A DNA stretch of 64,000 nucleotides from the NCBI GenBank assembly GCA_009739215.1, contig VSJF01000007.1:558001-622000 (forward strand), written 5' to 3'. Origin of the DNA: Floccularia luteovirens. Lineage: Eukaryota; Basidiomycota; Agaricomycetes; Agaricales; Squamanitaceae. The position numbers and the translations under genes were made by a program. Below the pieces are notes generated by a model. That model was not told where the DNA came from. It worked only from the letters and a program-made list of their open reading frames with translations, and did not search any database. This document shows positions 23,596 through 38,716 of this stretch, in pieces (position 1 is the stretch's first letter; the number at the start of each line of letters is the position of its first letter).

Positions 23596-24588
23596 ATGTT
23601 GTCCTCCCTCGCCCCCTTTGCTACTCTTGCCCTTTTTGTTTCCACCGCTACTGCACAAAATCCTTTCACAGTTAATACTCCGTAAGTTTTACCATCAGCC
23701 AAACAATACTTTTCCCCCTTATCGTACGATTTTAGTTCCAACGTTGTGCAATGCTTGACATCCCAACTCACCTGGACAACCGGCGGAACACCACCTTTTG
23801 ACTTGGTAAGTTTCTTCTTTCCTGTTTCACACTTCGTTTGCTAAGTATACCTTCAGAGGTAATTCCAAACCACCAAAAAAAAAATTTCTTGCATATGCAA
23901 TGATTGTCCTTTTTGTTTCATTCTAGTGTTCATATGGCCGCCACCCCCGGCGATGCTGCCATTGTTGACTTCCCTAACCTTAATGGAACCTCTATCTCCT
24001 GGCTGGTCAATATCCAAGCAAGTAAGTATCTTTCGTTAATACCCTATTTTATTCCATATTGAGTATTGCCAATAGATACTCAATTGAGTTTGGCTCTGCG
24101 TGATGCCAATGGTGTAATTGTCCAGTCGGGTGCTTTCACGATTCAGCCAGGACGTACGTACTGAATGTGTAAGGTTCAGACAAAATGCTCAATTTGTTAC
24201 AGCCAACAGCGACTGCCTTACTGCAAGTGTGTCGTACTCTGCCGCAGGTGGTTCAGGTGCTCCTGCCACGCAACCACCCGCCGGTGGCTCAAGTGCGTCT
24301 GGCGCACCAGCTGGTACAACTACCCTCGCAACCGTAGGAACTACCTCCCCCGCTGCCGGGTAAGTCAATACTTCCACTCTGCCGCCTAATTTCATAATTC
24401 ATAATTTAAATAGTACATCCTCTGCCCCGAAACCTGCCTCTTCTGCTGGTTCACCTACATCTTCACGCGCTTCTGGTGCTTCTACATCGGCCGGAGCATC
24501 TCAGACTCCCAACGCCGCCTCTGGAACTCTTGTTCAGGGTGGTGTTGTCGGAGTCCTTAGCGCAATCTTGCTCGCGCTCATGGCTTAA
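23596..24588 (+). CDS. Ser/Thr-rich GPI-anchored cell-surface protein (Kre9/Knh-like N-terminus)
   Basis: 220 aa after splicing: 23596-23681, 23736-23805, a 2-nt exon 23857-23858, 23927-24021, 24076-24153, 24203-24359, 24414-24588. All phases agree only if the 2-nt exon (AG) is used. The start MLSSLAPFATLALFVSTATA is a signal peptide ending near AQN. The N-terminal domain reads CLTSQLTWTTGGTPPFDL, GTSISWLVNIQ and LSLALRDANGVIVQSGAFTI, as in the Ser-Thr-rich GPI/Kre9-Knh1 family. A Ser/Thr/Ala/Gly-rich stalk follows. The end (VVGVLSAILLALMA) is a hydrophobic GPI-attachment signal, with candidate omega sites in the Ser/Gly/Asn residues before it. The role is presumably structural in the cell wall or membrane surface. 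Confidence 0.85.
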
Positions 24589-27439
24589 GCGTCATATTTG
24601 GTTGTGATCAGCATTCTCCTGTTAATGAGATCGAATGTCCTTCTTTTCCGTCTTCGACGGCTATATCCCACTTTTTCTCGTTTTTTGACAGTGCTATCCA
24701 TACCAGACTATCTTTTTCTTCAAAACTCTTACATAGTTTACTTACTTGTTTCATGTTTTGGACGGGACCTGGATGCATAAATCTATGTTCTCAACTCATT
24801 GCATACTCTGTATTTACCATTATGACAGGTTATATACGTAGAGCTGTTTCCAGGTCTTTAATCATGTCGGAACGTCGAGAGCTGTGAGCCCGAAGGTTTA
24901 ATAATTTATCGGGAAAGAACGGAAAATCATTATGGTAATTGTGGGAATGTCGTTTCATGTATCTGTTTTTCGCTTGCAACTTAAGCTTAAAGCTCAAAGG
25001 GTCACACGGCTGCCTAAACTGGAATTCATCTTACAGCTTAATAAGTACAGGAATCCTGGATTGGTTCCTCTGCCAAGATTCGCTTTGGAGTATACCTACC
25101 CCCTTGTCCAGGGCCTGACATCGGAAATGTATTTTTTCTTGTTTGAATATAAAGGTAGTGTACATCGCCGAGAGCGTTGTGAAAGCCAAGATGCGTTAAT
25201 TGAATTCATTAAGGCTGCATATATCAGCCAAGAAACACGGTCTTTTCTATAACCCTTTGAGTTTTTATTATCTTAGTTCCAACTTGCGATAGACAAGGTT
25301 TTCCTACCACAAAAAATCATCAATATCAAATAACTTTGCAAAGTCTGTCAACACAAGTCGCCAATCAATTCCCAAGTCCAACAAGTACTTATGTATCCAA
25401 AGCAATTTTTGTATGGGTCCCTATTATCAAGTTCGGCAAATCAAGAAAATCAAAAATCAACCATTCGAATCAGGGAGTCAAAGAGCTTGATGGATCAAAA
25501 TCCAAAATCTATATCTTTCACACCGATGACCTTGTTCAATCATTTATTGTGAAAACACCTGATGAAACCATACATTCCGAATTCACGTCAATCAAAACAA
25601 CCCAAGATTTTGCTTCAATCGCGTTTAATACCTCCACTATAATCTGGGGTGATATACGGGTCCGTAATTCCTTTGTTCATTGACTCTTGCAACTGCTCAC
25701 ACTAGCTCTTCTCTGTAGTCAACGGATCTAACACAGCTCCTGCCAGCTGACACCGAACAGTTGCTATGGAAGTTGTGAGGGTTTGCCAACTCAACATGTT
25801 CTCCAGCTACAAGGACAGTACTTTTCCCCTTCGGAATGCTTATTTCCCCGGCATTCAGCAAATCATAATACGCACTCGATTAGGATATGTCGAAAGGCGA
25901 CTACTATCGACATCCTGAACATTCCACTCTATCAAGGAATCCCCTGTTTACACCTTTATATAGAAACAAGCTAAACATATAATACACAGAAACATTTCAG
26001 GTCCAGGCCTAGCCAAAGGAGGCAATGCCCATTTTAGCGTGTCCTCTATCATAGAATGTGGCGTATGGCATGGTTACTGAGAATTTCGATCAGAAAAACC
26101 AGAGATAAAAACCAGCTACAAATCAAGCCACAAATCGCTCAAAGCCGTTCCAACATGCTGCGAGGTATCTTCCACAAACTCGAAAGAAATCTAATGAAAC
26201 ATATACCCTTCAGAGAATTCATTTCCGAGGGTCTAGAAACCTGGCATTTATAATAAAGCTCAGATTTTGGCGAATAGAAGGTCTGGAAAATGCAGTTGTC
26301 GAATAGAATAGACTTGTTTACCTTCGCTACGGGCAAGGTACTGCGGAGAAACAAGGTTTGTAACTAAAAAGGATCAGCGGTATCCCTTGAGATTCCAAGG
26401 GAGACCGCATCATCCTTTAGGTTGTTTGTTTGGATGGTATGTACTAGTAAAAACATAGAACCTTCAGCAATACTGACATTTAATACTTAGATTTGCGCTA
26501 TGTATATACTACAGGACACACTAGATTTCTCGGTAATGAACCGAGATAACGATTCGCTGGAAAAATTACTTGGAAAAGCAGAAGTATTATGTTGGAATTG
26601 TATACCTTTGACCCATTGGCAAGTATATCCCCAGTGGCGTTGGTCAGACGTCTTCGGATTCCAGTGCGACTTGCCACCCTGCGTACTTTAAATTTGAGCT
26701 TAAGTTCTTAAAATAGTCTGTGATGACTCAGCTGGTATTGATTTAATTGACTGTACTGTAGCCACACCGTGAAACAAATGTTATTTCCCTGCCACAAAAC
26801 CATTGATTTCTATTACATTCATACTCGGAATTTTTTTGGGTACGGATTATTTCAGCATGTCTGCATTTGTGTCACTATCTAGCGAATGGTAACTGCTTGG
26901 ACTATAAGAGCACACGGCACTCCGAAATATTATCTTTAACTGTTTCGACCCTGTTTCTCACTCCTCATAACGTCGACCTTGTGACTTTCCGATGGCTTTA
27001 GACGCTTTTCTCCCCAGTTTTTCCGAACTGCAAACATATCAGTGGCAAAAATGCTTAATAATCTGGATGATCGGAGATTCTTCGTGCAATTATGGTAACA
27101 AGTACGGTAATCAAAGAATTCGGTCTTTTACAGACATCAGCGAAAAGACTGACGCGTGGATATCGAGTAGGTAAGTAGAATATTCCATCATCTCTAATTT
27201 CCTGGTGGGGACTCTGAAATTAGTTACCCCTTGATACCCCGCAGGTGGTCCTTACGAAAATGATGTGTTTTCCAGATAATAAATCTTGTGCACATGCCTC
27301 TCTTCCGACATATATCAGTACTCGTCAATTGAGTATTTAAACATTTCATCTCTTTTCTCCGCTTTCTTCTCACCTGCACATATTCAGCTCTTTCTCGAAC
27401 ATCCTGGCGAAACATACTTTATTGTTCTACTGACGAAGG
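24589..27439. other. Gene-poor 2.85-kb region
   Basis: No recognisable gene. Open frames of 106 codons (24932-25252) and 115 codons (25336-25683) lie on the plus strand. Neither shows a known domain, clear splice partners or repeats. Shorter frames at 25783-25974 and 26056-26253 also have no resemblance. I saw no transposon ends or target-site duplications. It may contain a lineage-specific or decayed gene. Confidence 0.4.
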
Positions 27440-29963
27440 ATGACGCAAACAGCAGTACCTGACTGGACTATTGTCGACTTTATTCATAGGGGTTCGTGGT
27501 GGAGAAATCGCGGTATAATCTTTATTTTCTCTACCTCAGGATTTTTTATCAAAAGGTGAATAGGTATTTTATTATTGAATATATGCCTTGTTCTGCCGCT
27601 TTTAACATCGACGATGAACGGTCTTGACGCGTCGCTTGTTAACGGTACGTATATCAAATTTTTTTTTTTGCGCTGTTTTACACCGTGATTTCAAAGGTCT
27701 CCAAATTTTGCCCCAATGGCAAGCCTTTTTCAATAACCCTCAGGGTAAAACACTGGGTTAGTGCTGTTGAGATATTTCTTTTAGATTGTTCACATCTCAA
27801 GTCAGGCTTGATGAATTCCGCGGAAGGGATAGGGTGCCTTGTGGTAAATATGAAGGCCGTGTGCACTACTTTCAGTATTGAACTTGACTCAAATATAGGG
27901 ACTTCCATTCTCGCCATTTGTTTCTGACATATTGGGTCGACGTGCTGGCCTGCTCATCGGTTCAACAATCATATTGGCAGGAGTAGCGTTGCAAGCAGCC
28001 TCCATGAACGTGGACATGTTCATTGGCGCGCGTGTCATTAGTGTGTCAAGAACAATTCCTTGTCTGCCCTTTTGCTCACTGACTCCACAGTCGGATTTGG
28101 ACTTACTCTGTGCCTGAATGCTGCTCCATTGCTTCTCATTGAACTATCATATCCAACACAAGTATGTCTTAAACCGTGAAGATTTCTGTTTATTTAACTC
28201 CTGATGAAAGCGCGGCAAAATCACATCTCTGTATAATACAAGTTGGTATTTTGGAAGTGTCATTTCTGCATGGGTGTGCTTCGGTGCATTTGAACGAGCT
28301 GGTCAGAGCGTATGGTCGTGGCGGGTACCGACCTTGATCCAAGCCTTTATACCAATCCTTCAGGTAGTTTTAGTCTGGTCAGTCACCCATTGATTGTCTT
28401 CTGGACAAGTTGTCTGAAGTAACATAGGTTTATCCCTGAGAGTCCCCGTTTTCTTGTTTCTAAGGGCTTGGTAAGCTTGCGATCTTTATTGACAATGCTT
28501 TTACTAATGAAGATCACAGGAAGGAAAAGCGGGTCGCATCCTTGCGAAATATCATGCTAATGGCGGTGACGAGCGGGATCCACTTGTGGTATTCGAACTT
28601 GCCCAAATCCGTCATGCGCTCAGAATGGAAGAGGAAGCAAGTAAGAGTACTTCATTCCTGTCTCTATTTGCAACACCTGGAAACCGGAAGCGTATGATGA
28701 TTATTATTGCGATTGCCGTCTTCTCACAGTGGAGGTATGTCATGAGATATTCTATTTATTTCGAAAGAATGATTTAATTGGGGCCGACCAAACAGTGGAA
28801 ATGGATTAGTCTCTTACTATATTAATTTGGTCCTGGAGGGAGTTGGTATCACTCGCGCGGAAACAAAGGTAATTGGAAGGATTACCCATGTCAACTCAAG
28901 CTTGGTTCTGACAAGAGGTTTTTTCCGGGAAAAAAGGCAGCAATCAACGGAGGTTTACAGGTAATTGAATTGGATCATATTACATTGAGTAATAATCTGA
29001 TTTGTTGACTATTTTAGATATTCAACCTCGGTGTTGCCGTAATTGCGTCCATGCTTGTGGATTGGGTTGGTCGACGGCCTCTTTTTGTCATCTCCAATGC
29101 TGGTATGTGTCCATATAGTATTAGAATTTTAATATCCCTAAAGCTTACCTCAATGGACCAGGAATGTTACTCTGTAAGCAGTTTTCATGTTACTAGTTTT
29201 CACGTAGACTTCTGACACCCTCCGCCGCAGCGTTTATTTCATGGACTGTTTCTAATGCTTTGTACAACACGCACCATAACGTTGCGGCTGCCAAAGGTAA
29301 CTTATTTCTAACCAAAAGAATGCTTGTGATTGACGCTCCATGCAACAGCTACTATTCCCCTTATTTTTATCTTCTTTGGTTTCTACGACATTGCTTATAC
29401 ACCGATGCTTGTCGCTTATACACTAGAGATTCTACCCTACAAAATCAGAGCCAAAGGTTTTGCTGTTATGGTAAAATTTCTCTCCACCTTCTGATTCACG
29501 TGTTCGTTTACCATATTCGATGCAGACCCTCACCGTTCAATTGACCGCAGCATTTAATCAGTTCGTTAATCCTTGGGCAATTGACGCCATCGGATGGTGG
29601 TATTACATTGCATACTGTGCCTGGCTAGTCATTGAGCTTGCTTTCATTGTGGTATTCATAATTGAGACTAAAGGCAAGTCCATATAACATGCCCAAGTTT
29701 ATTCTCTCGTTTAATGTTGTGTAAAACCAGGTCGCACACTTGAAGAGACTGCAGCTTTATTCGATGGTGAAGGGCAACCACAAGATCTTGCAGTTATGGG
29801 AGGAGAGGCCGCAACTTCAACAATGGGAATTGCTACGAGGGCGACTCAACATGGAGACAAGAACATACCCGACCCAAAAGAGAGGTATGATATCTACGAG
29901 TTAAGGATACATCAACGCGATTCGGATTGGGGTTCCGACGAGACGGAACCAAGGGCACAATAG
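27440..29963 (+). CDS. MFS sugar transporter, lactose-permease-like (sugar porter family)
   Basis: Many short exons. The product has about 12 membrane helices and the sugar-porter signatures: LLTSTMNGLDASLVNGLQIL in helix 1, SDILGRRAGLL between helices 2 and 3, the central PESPRFLVSKG, GNGLVSYYINLVLEGVGI in helix 7, DWVGRRPLFV, and ETKGRTLEE after helix 12. Long tails at both ends are hydrophilic; the C-terminal tail ends SDETEPRAQ. The family moves sugars with protons across the plasma membrane. Fungal relatives of this subgroup include lactose and cellodextrin permeases, so a disaccharide is possible, but the substrate is not shown by sequence. It converges on the GH13 amylase, with 148 bp between the two stops. 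Exon joins were followed through helix 6 and match in phase. Confidence 0.88.
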
Positions 29964-30111
29964 ACAACTTAATCTTGGGGGAAAATTGGGTGTATTTCTA
30001 TATGTAAAAATTCTATGTTGGTGTACCTCAATCGTCGTAAATTAACCTGTGACCCATGGATATAAGCAATAAAATGAAATGAAGAATATCTTCGGCCATT
30101 AAAAAGTCTAA

Positions 30112-32685
<2,574 letters not shown>

Positions 32686-33192
32686 GGTAATTGTTTTGAA
32701 AGAAGGTGAAGCATTCAAGAAGGTTATTGAAAGAAATACTTGCTATTTTGTGACGGAAACCTGCAGGGTTCGTGACCCAAGAAACAACTCGTAAGTATAT
32801 GTATTACCCTTTTGGGTAATCAACGTTGATCACAACTCTTGTTCGTGGGAACGGAAGTATTTTGCTTAAAATTTTCTTTTTTCTTTTCCTTTTTCTTCTG
32901 TCCACCATCGCGCTCCCTTACTTCTGTTGGCGTTTTGCTTCACAGTGGGGTTAGGATCTGTGCATGATATGCCAATTGTGGTGGCCAAGACTGAAAAGCC
33001 TCCTTAATCGCTCCAATCACGCTGATCACTACGTAGAGAGGAGTTTCATGTAGAGGGGATATGCTCAGTTAACGAATTTGATCGTTATTTCATGCTTCAA
33101 AAATTGAACTCATAAATGATTGTACAAGTCTATGTTACTACATGGTATTACGATAACAAATATCAAAGGATATAACATAAGCCCTATAGATG
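32686..33192. other. Spacer, nothing recognised
   Basis: This contains the amylase 5' flank (a CT-rich tract near 32870-32900) and the 3' flank of the coiled-coil gene. No supported open frame. Confidence 0.45.
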
Positions 33193-35230
33193 TCAACGTC
33201 TGGCAAAGTTTCGATTGAAAATGCTGGAAAATCCCAAACCTCCAAATGCTGAGGTTGATCGAGTTGGAACAGCATCCGTGTCTTTCACAGGTGACAACAT
33301 AGTTGGGATACCTAATACCCCAGAGTTATTCGTGAGCTGCGGAAAAGAACGTTATTTTTGCAGTAGGTATGGGGAATAGGAAAACGAACAGATGGCATAA
33401 AATTCAGATCAGTAGTGTCTGAAGTACCAGGAAAGATGTTGATTTTCCGCTTCTTCTTCTTGGGCGCAGGTTTATCATCGTCGTCTGCTTCATCTACATC
33501 TTGTACAGTGGTAGTGGGTTGATTGCTCGTGGCACGCTTGCCCCTCTGGCTTTGTTTCCCTTTAGTGGCGGTCACTTCCTTTAACTCACTGTTCGCTCTC
33601 CGATTCGCTTTCTTTGACTGAGGAGCATCATTAACTTTTTTTGTATTGCCTTTGCTGTCATCTTCGAGCGTGATAGCTTTCCGTTTTCCTTTGGTTGCTT
33701 GGACGGGTTCTTGCTCCTCTTCCTGAGAAAGATTTTTGTTAAGACTTTGTTCCGGGGTTATGATATCCTCAACCTCTTGGATATCGCTATCTTCCTCTTC
33801 AATCTCTTTTTCTGCAGCAGCTGCAGTCTGAGGTTTTGACCTTGATGGCTGTCTCCGGGTTTTTGATGGACCAGACTGATCATCTGAAGTTGAACCCGTC
33901 AGCTTCTTCGATGAAGGGTTGGGTTTAGACTGTGAAGTAGTCGCTTTGGAGGGTGCTTTGGTCGCATCATCAGCGCTTCCCTTGTCGTTATCACGAACCT
34001 GCTAGATGTGGGTAAACATCTTGACGAGTTAATAAAACAAATGCATCACATGGCTTACTGGTGTCGGAGGGCGAACTCGTGCTCTTTCGATATCTAATTC
34101 TGCGCGGAGTTTGTCAATTAGCTTCTGAGCTTTCTTGTTCTCCTTCTTCTCACTAGCCACTTCTGCTTTTAAGCTCTCAGCTTCAGCCTGAGTGCATATA
34201 ATCAGAATGACTCTAAAGTATATGGAGGCATCATACATACTATCCATTCCTGTGCTGAAGCTTTGTATTTGTCCGCTTTTCGAGTTTGTTTCTCCAGCCC
34301 TTCGTTCTTTTCTGTTTCCTTCTCCTTTAACTCATTTTGCAGAGCTTTCACTTTGAGCTCGAGTTCCATTCGTTTTTTTCGTTGCACTTCAACTTCTTCG
34401 CCGCCTTTTGTTTCAAGGTTTTGCCACTTGTCAAGCTGACGCTTGATGTCTGCGTTTGTGCGTTTCAATTCTATATTTTCCCGCAATAGTTCGGCATTCT
34501 TAGTTTCTGCGCCTTCGAACTGTAATGCACTCCTCTCTAATTTAGAGGATGTAGCCTCAAGGGATGCTTGGAGTGTTACATGTTCCTCACGAAGAGCCAA
34601 AAATTGTTCCTAAGGGAGATTTGAAAAGAGGGAATGTCATGGCAAATACAAGAACACTTACCGATAACTTATCAGTCTCCTTCCTTGCCGACTTTGATTC
34701 TTCGAGCTTCATGTTGGCATAAGCGATCAGCTTCTGGCCTTTTAATTTCAACTCGGTCGTTGTGATTCTATAACGTTCCTTCAGTTCCTCCAATTCGACC
34801 TGAAGTTCTGCCACTTTGTCCTCTAACTCTGCCTCTTTGATCTGAAATTTCGTAATCGTAAAATCCCTCTGTAACCTCAGCAGCTTCTCCTCCCTCAAAG
34901 CTTTCATCTCTGAGATCATGTTCATGCGCTCCTGCTCTAACTCTACAATAGTCTGCTGTTGCACCAACCTATGACAAGCGAGCAATTCATCACAACCTTG
35001 CCTCCATTCCATCTGATTAAGTTCCCATTGTTTTTGTATTTCGGCAATTGCATCGCCGGATCGCTTGGTTTCCAGAGCAACTTGTTCTGCAAGCTTCTTG
35101 TTTGTATGCTCAAGCGTGCGATTGCGTTGAACGAGGTCATCAATTTGGGCTTGGTTTGAAGCTGCCAGGGAGGGTGCACCCGCTCTGAGAGACGAGCCCG
35201 CTGGGCGATATTTCTGTGAAGAGGTTGAAG
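33193..35230 (-). CDS. Long coiled-coil nuclear-type protein, function unknown
   Basis: Exons on the minus strand from about 35230 to 33193. The middle 400 residues are heptad-rich coiled coil (VELEQERMNMISEMKALREE, KVAELQVELEELKERYRI, LRENIELKRTNADIKRQLD, KALQNELKEKETEKNEGLEK). The C-terminal third is basic, acidic and Ser-rich with several nuclear-signal-like clusters (KKKKRKINIF, GKRKAITLEDD). It ends with a conserved-looking tail, PTMLSPVKDTDAVP and FNRNFARR. I know no named family. The LSPVK motif is a possible CDK site (SPxK). The first coding exon is not resolved: the frame at 35230 starts after an acceptor (ATAG) and has no ATG, so a short exon further up, around 35290-35350, is expected. 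Confidence 0.7.
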
Positions 35231-36485
35231 CTATGATGGTGCTTTTTTATCAATAATTTCATAACTGTAATTCATAAATCTATCAGCAACCATGTTGGTA
35301 CACGTATTGAACAGAACGTACAATGTGATTTTGTCGAATCATACGAACAATGTTGTGGTGGCAGCACAAGCACGCGTCTGTGAGCACGTGCCTAGACATG
35401 TGCGCGACAAGCATTTTAAACTTCCCACATTCTGTTTAATTTTTAACCTTATCTTCAGACTCTTTCACTCCCTAAATAATGGCTACCATCATACCAGACT
35501 ACAATGTGATGGCAATGAATTAAGTGAACATTGCTACTGCTGTTACTGCGATAGGTTAAGAAATACTCTAATGAGCATCTTGAACGAACGATTGATAAAC
35601 ACTCAACATAGATTGAAATCATGTCGACTCCGAACAGACGTCACTGTCTTCTATAGGCAGGACTATAAGTCACATACTCTGATTACTATCACGCGTAATG
35701 GGTTGCAAAACCGTCATAGAGATGCAAAAACACTTCTAGTGACTATAAGTATAAGTTATCGGTCTGATGTCAATGGTACTTTTGTGTAAAGGTATTCAAG
35801 GAAGGTCATATCCAAAAAAAAAATTTTGACCACTGAATTGAGTATATTTGCTATTCATCTTAGTTTTCCGATGGAAAAAAGACACCGGATGCAGCGGTAT
35901 TTTTACTACAAGTCCTATTACTATTTCTAAAGACATTCAACCAGCTTTCGAGACAATTTAATGTTTCCGAGAGGTTTAATCGAAGGCAGAAGTTCAGCGT
36001 GATAGGATGAGGAGGAAAACAGTGATAAGATTTAAAAGCTCCGCCTCAAACGGCAATTCAACGAAACACCGCACTCCTAATTGAGCGTGACGCAGCAATG
36101 TGACAAGGCTCATGCCAAATCAGTACTCTGACGCAAAATCAATCTTACAAATCATGTCACACTTTTTTGTCTTGGGCCTGTTCAGGGCGGCAATGTTCTG
36201 GCAGCTCTCAAACCACATCATTCTTCATAAAAAACAAATATTCGTGTGCAGGAAAAGCGACAGGACCTTTGTACCGAGTTTCGGTCAAAGTGAGTCCAAA
36301 CTGGTGGAGTAATAGGGATATGAAAAAATTTTTGCAACTCCCTGACAGATAGTATCCACAGTTGAACAAGAAGTACTATATATTTTTGGGTTTGTCTTTG
36401 TTTACTTGTTGTTGTACATGATATATTGATAGGTGACAAAATAATGACCAAGTTTCAACTGCTACATAAATTGCTTCCATGACTA
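35231..36485. other. Intergenic region, 1.25 kb
   Basis: This probably contains the unresolved first exon of the coiled-coil gene and the promoter of the next gene. A 165-codon open frame on the plus strand (35292-35789) has no resemblance to known proteins and is treated as chance. No repeats or RNA genes were seen. Confidence 0.4.
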
Positions 36486-37407
36486 ATGGCTCCTGCTAAG
36501 CCTGCTAAAACCATTAAAATTCATGTTCCCCGCCATAATGCTCAACGTATTGGTGTAAAATTGAGCACTGCTGTTCAAAATATGGCACGCAACGAGAGGA
36601 TCAGAATAGATACCTATCAACCGAATCCTGAGCTAGCTCAAGGAATTGTGAGCTTGCATCGATATAATCGGAATTCTATGCTCATAAATAAACAGGAAAG
36701 CGCATCTGAGTGGAATTCGTTGCTGATGACTGCCCGTGCGGAGCGTGGGCCCCAGTGGGACGTGAGCACCCAACAGTGAGTATTTGCTATATTGACATTT
36801 TTGGACTCCAAACCAACCCATAGCACGAAGGTTCCATGTCGACAAGTATTCGGACTTGTACTACGACCCGACCGTTCTTGATGAAGCAGTCAAAAAAGTA
36901 CTAGACGAAGAAAATGCGGACGAACAAGCACAACAACAACAGCAACTTAGCCACCATCCTCCACAGCCATTCCACCACCTACACCCGTCTCGACATCACA
37001 CACCTCATAGGGAACGTGATTTCCAAATGGCGGGCGTGCACCAGCAAATGGTACATGGACATGATCCTTCACCACAACATCCAAGACATCATGGTGCGCC
37101 CCAGGTGAACTATCCTTATCCATCATCCCCGGCAATGAATATGCGTGGACCTATGCCTGGACAAGGGCAATATCCTGGCGGAGCACCGTTTAATACTGTC
37201 CCCCCCGGCCAGTTCTATGGAGGAGAACCCGGGGCTTCACCTATGAGAATGGGTAATATCGGTGGAATGGGTATGGAACATGGGATGGGAGGGCACCCTA
37301 TGGGAGGAATGGGTATGGGGGGAATGCAGGCCATGAATATGTCATCACCAGGTATGGGTAGAAGGGTGACAAGGGGGATGGTTGAAGATGGTTTTCCGAT
37401 GCATTAA
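36486..37407 (+). CDS. Unrecognised protein with Gly/Met/Pro-rich tail
   Basis: Two exons: 36486 to about 36776, and from the ACGAAG acceptor near 36826 to 37407. The join gives [20 protein letters not shown] in frame. The first about 130 residues look folded and conserved ([55 protein letters not shown]). The rest is low complexity: Gln and His runs, then Gly/Met repeats ([18 protein letters not shown]). Such tails often belong to RNA- or chromatin-associated proteins prone to condensation, but no RNA-binding domain is visible. I do not recognise the family. The GA-AG choice at the acceptor is needed for frame, which makes this join the least certain part. Confidence 0.65.
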
Positions 37408-37488
37408 TTTTTTTTTGTATGTGTATTCATGTGAAATAGAATTGTATTATACATTAATATATCTTCTGTAGCTCTAGCGATTGCAGTG

Positions 37489-38238
37489 TTACCTGAGTCT
37501 GTTCATAGTATTGGTCACCAGGTGCTGGACACCATTCTCCCACTCCTCCCAACATACACTCAAAAGCAAACTGTGCCGTCCATACCCTTCACCTCTTTCC
37601 TGCCCCGTCATTTCTATCCCCTCTTTACCTGGTTTCAAAACCCAAGTCCATCGCAGAAGTCCTTCTCTTTTGAACCCTAATCTTTCAGCAGCACGCACGC
37701 TACTTTCATTATCAGGGTGAGTTGTCCAAGCGACCCGTCTAAAACCTAGACCTCCCTCGGTCGGTTTATCCAATAAGTAGTGCATCAGCAAACCAATGGC
37801 GTTAGATGACACAAATGTGCGTCGATATTTTGGAAGAATAATGACAGGACCTATTTCAGCAGATCGGTGGCTTGGTGAACATCTGAAGAGGCCTATCATC
37901 CCCGTCATGCTGTCTTCAATATTTTCATCATAATTTGGTTTTGTCTTGTCCAAGATGGCAAATATGACAGTAGATGGATCACTTCGAAAGTAGAGTTCGA
38001 ATCCCGTCAAGAAGGCCTCGTATGTCGGGAAGTCCAAGGGAAAATGTCGGTCAAGACTAGGATCCGCATGGTAGGGTGCATAAAATGCAGCCGCATGGTT
38101 GGCTGGTATGAACGGTACCAACTTTACACGCTCCGTCTCCAGAGCTTGTGGTACATGGACGTTGCAGTTGAGATCGTATGGCTCATCGTCTGCAGGCAGA
38201 ATTATCGGAGCTGGCTTATAAGAGTTGATAAAGGACAT
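37489..38238 (-). CDS. GNAT N-acetyltransferase, RimJ/RimL type
   Basis: An intronless gene of 249 aa. The fold signature is visible: substrate-side start ALETERVKLVPFIPANHAAA, middle strands MTGMIGLFRCSPSHRSAEIG, the acetyl-CoA region VIILPKYRRTFVSSNAIGLL and the late motif TTHPDNESSVRAAERLGFKR followed by EGLLRW. This last block (N-x-x-S-x-x-x-A-E-x-L-G-F) is diagnostic of the RimJ/RimL branch, which acetylates protein N-termini or small amines. No signal peptide, so probably cytosolic. The substrate is unknown. It is divergent from the disordered protein gene at 38717 and converges on the Gly/Met-rich protein, with only about 80 bp between stops. Confidence 0.88.
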   Translation of the reverse strand: MSFINSYKPAPIILPADDEPYDLNCNVHVPQALETERVKLVPFIPANHAAAFYAPYHADPSLDRHFPLDFPTYEAFLTGFELYFRSDPSTVIFAILDKTKPNYDENIEDSMTGMIGLFRCSPSHRSAEIGPVIILPKYRRTFVSSNAIGLLMHYLLDKPTEGGLGFRRVAWTTHPDNESSVRAAERLGFKREGLLRWTWVLKPGKEGIEMTGQERGEGYGRHSLLLSVCWEEWENGVQHLVTNTMNRLR

Positions 38239-38716
38239 GAGGACTTGGGGAACTCAAGATGGACTTATTTCCGCGAACTTTCATGTTTTTATAATGGCTG
38301 TGTACTTTGTTAGACTATTCATGCAGCGTTAAAAAGGTGATTCTTATCATCCAATCGGTGGTATATGTGAGAGTACTCGACAGTCGTTACTCCTTGTTCA
38401 ATGTCATGTGTATGCTTGGTAGAACCAAGCCTCAAGGCTTCAAGAGTTCAAGGCTACCCACCTCCTCATCTCTATCATATCGCTGATACTTGATCATGAT
38501 ATTATTATCACGAAAATTGGTGGTTCATAATCCGAGATCACGTGGACAGAAAATAGGAGTCAGACCGTATTTTTGTTACTCAAACCACATTTCATCCTGA
38601 CAACATCTTAAAAATCTGGCCATCTCATCTCTGTCAATCGCATCCTATTCTGTGCTTCTAGCTTGCACGCAAGGTACTTTCTCGCGTTATCTTTTCTAAT
38701 TCCTCAATCATTTTCT
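38239..38716. other. Bidirectional promoter region
   Basis: 478 bp between divergent start codons. The right side is pyrimidine-rich (38600-38700). No clear motif was singled out. Confidence 0.4.

Noticed and set aside
35292..35789. 165-codon open frame between the coiled-coil gene and the Gly/Met-rich protein
   Set aside because: No domain, no signal peptide, and composition rich in Cys, His and Arg typical of chance frames. The region probably holds a promoter and a first exon.
37985..38010. tRNA-like B-box (GTTCGAATC) on the plus strand
   Set aside because: It lies inside the GNAT coding sequence. No matching A-box, acceptor stem or cloverleaf can be built around it.
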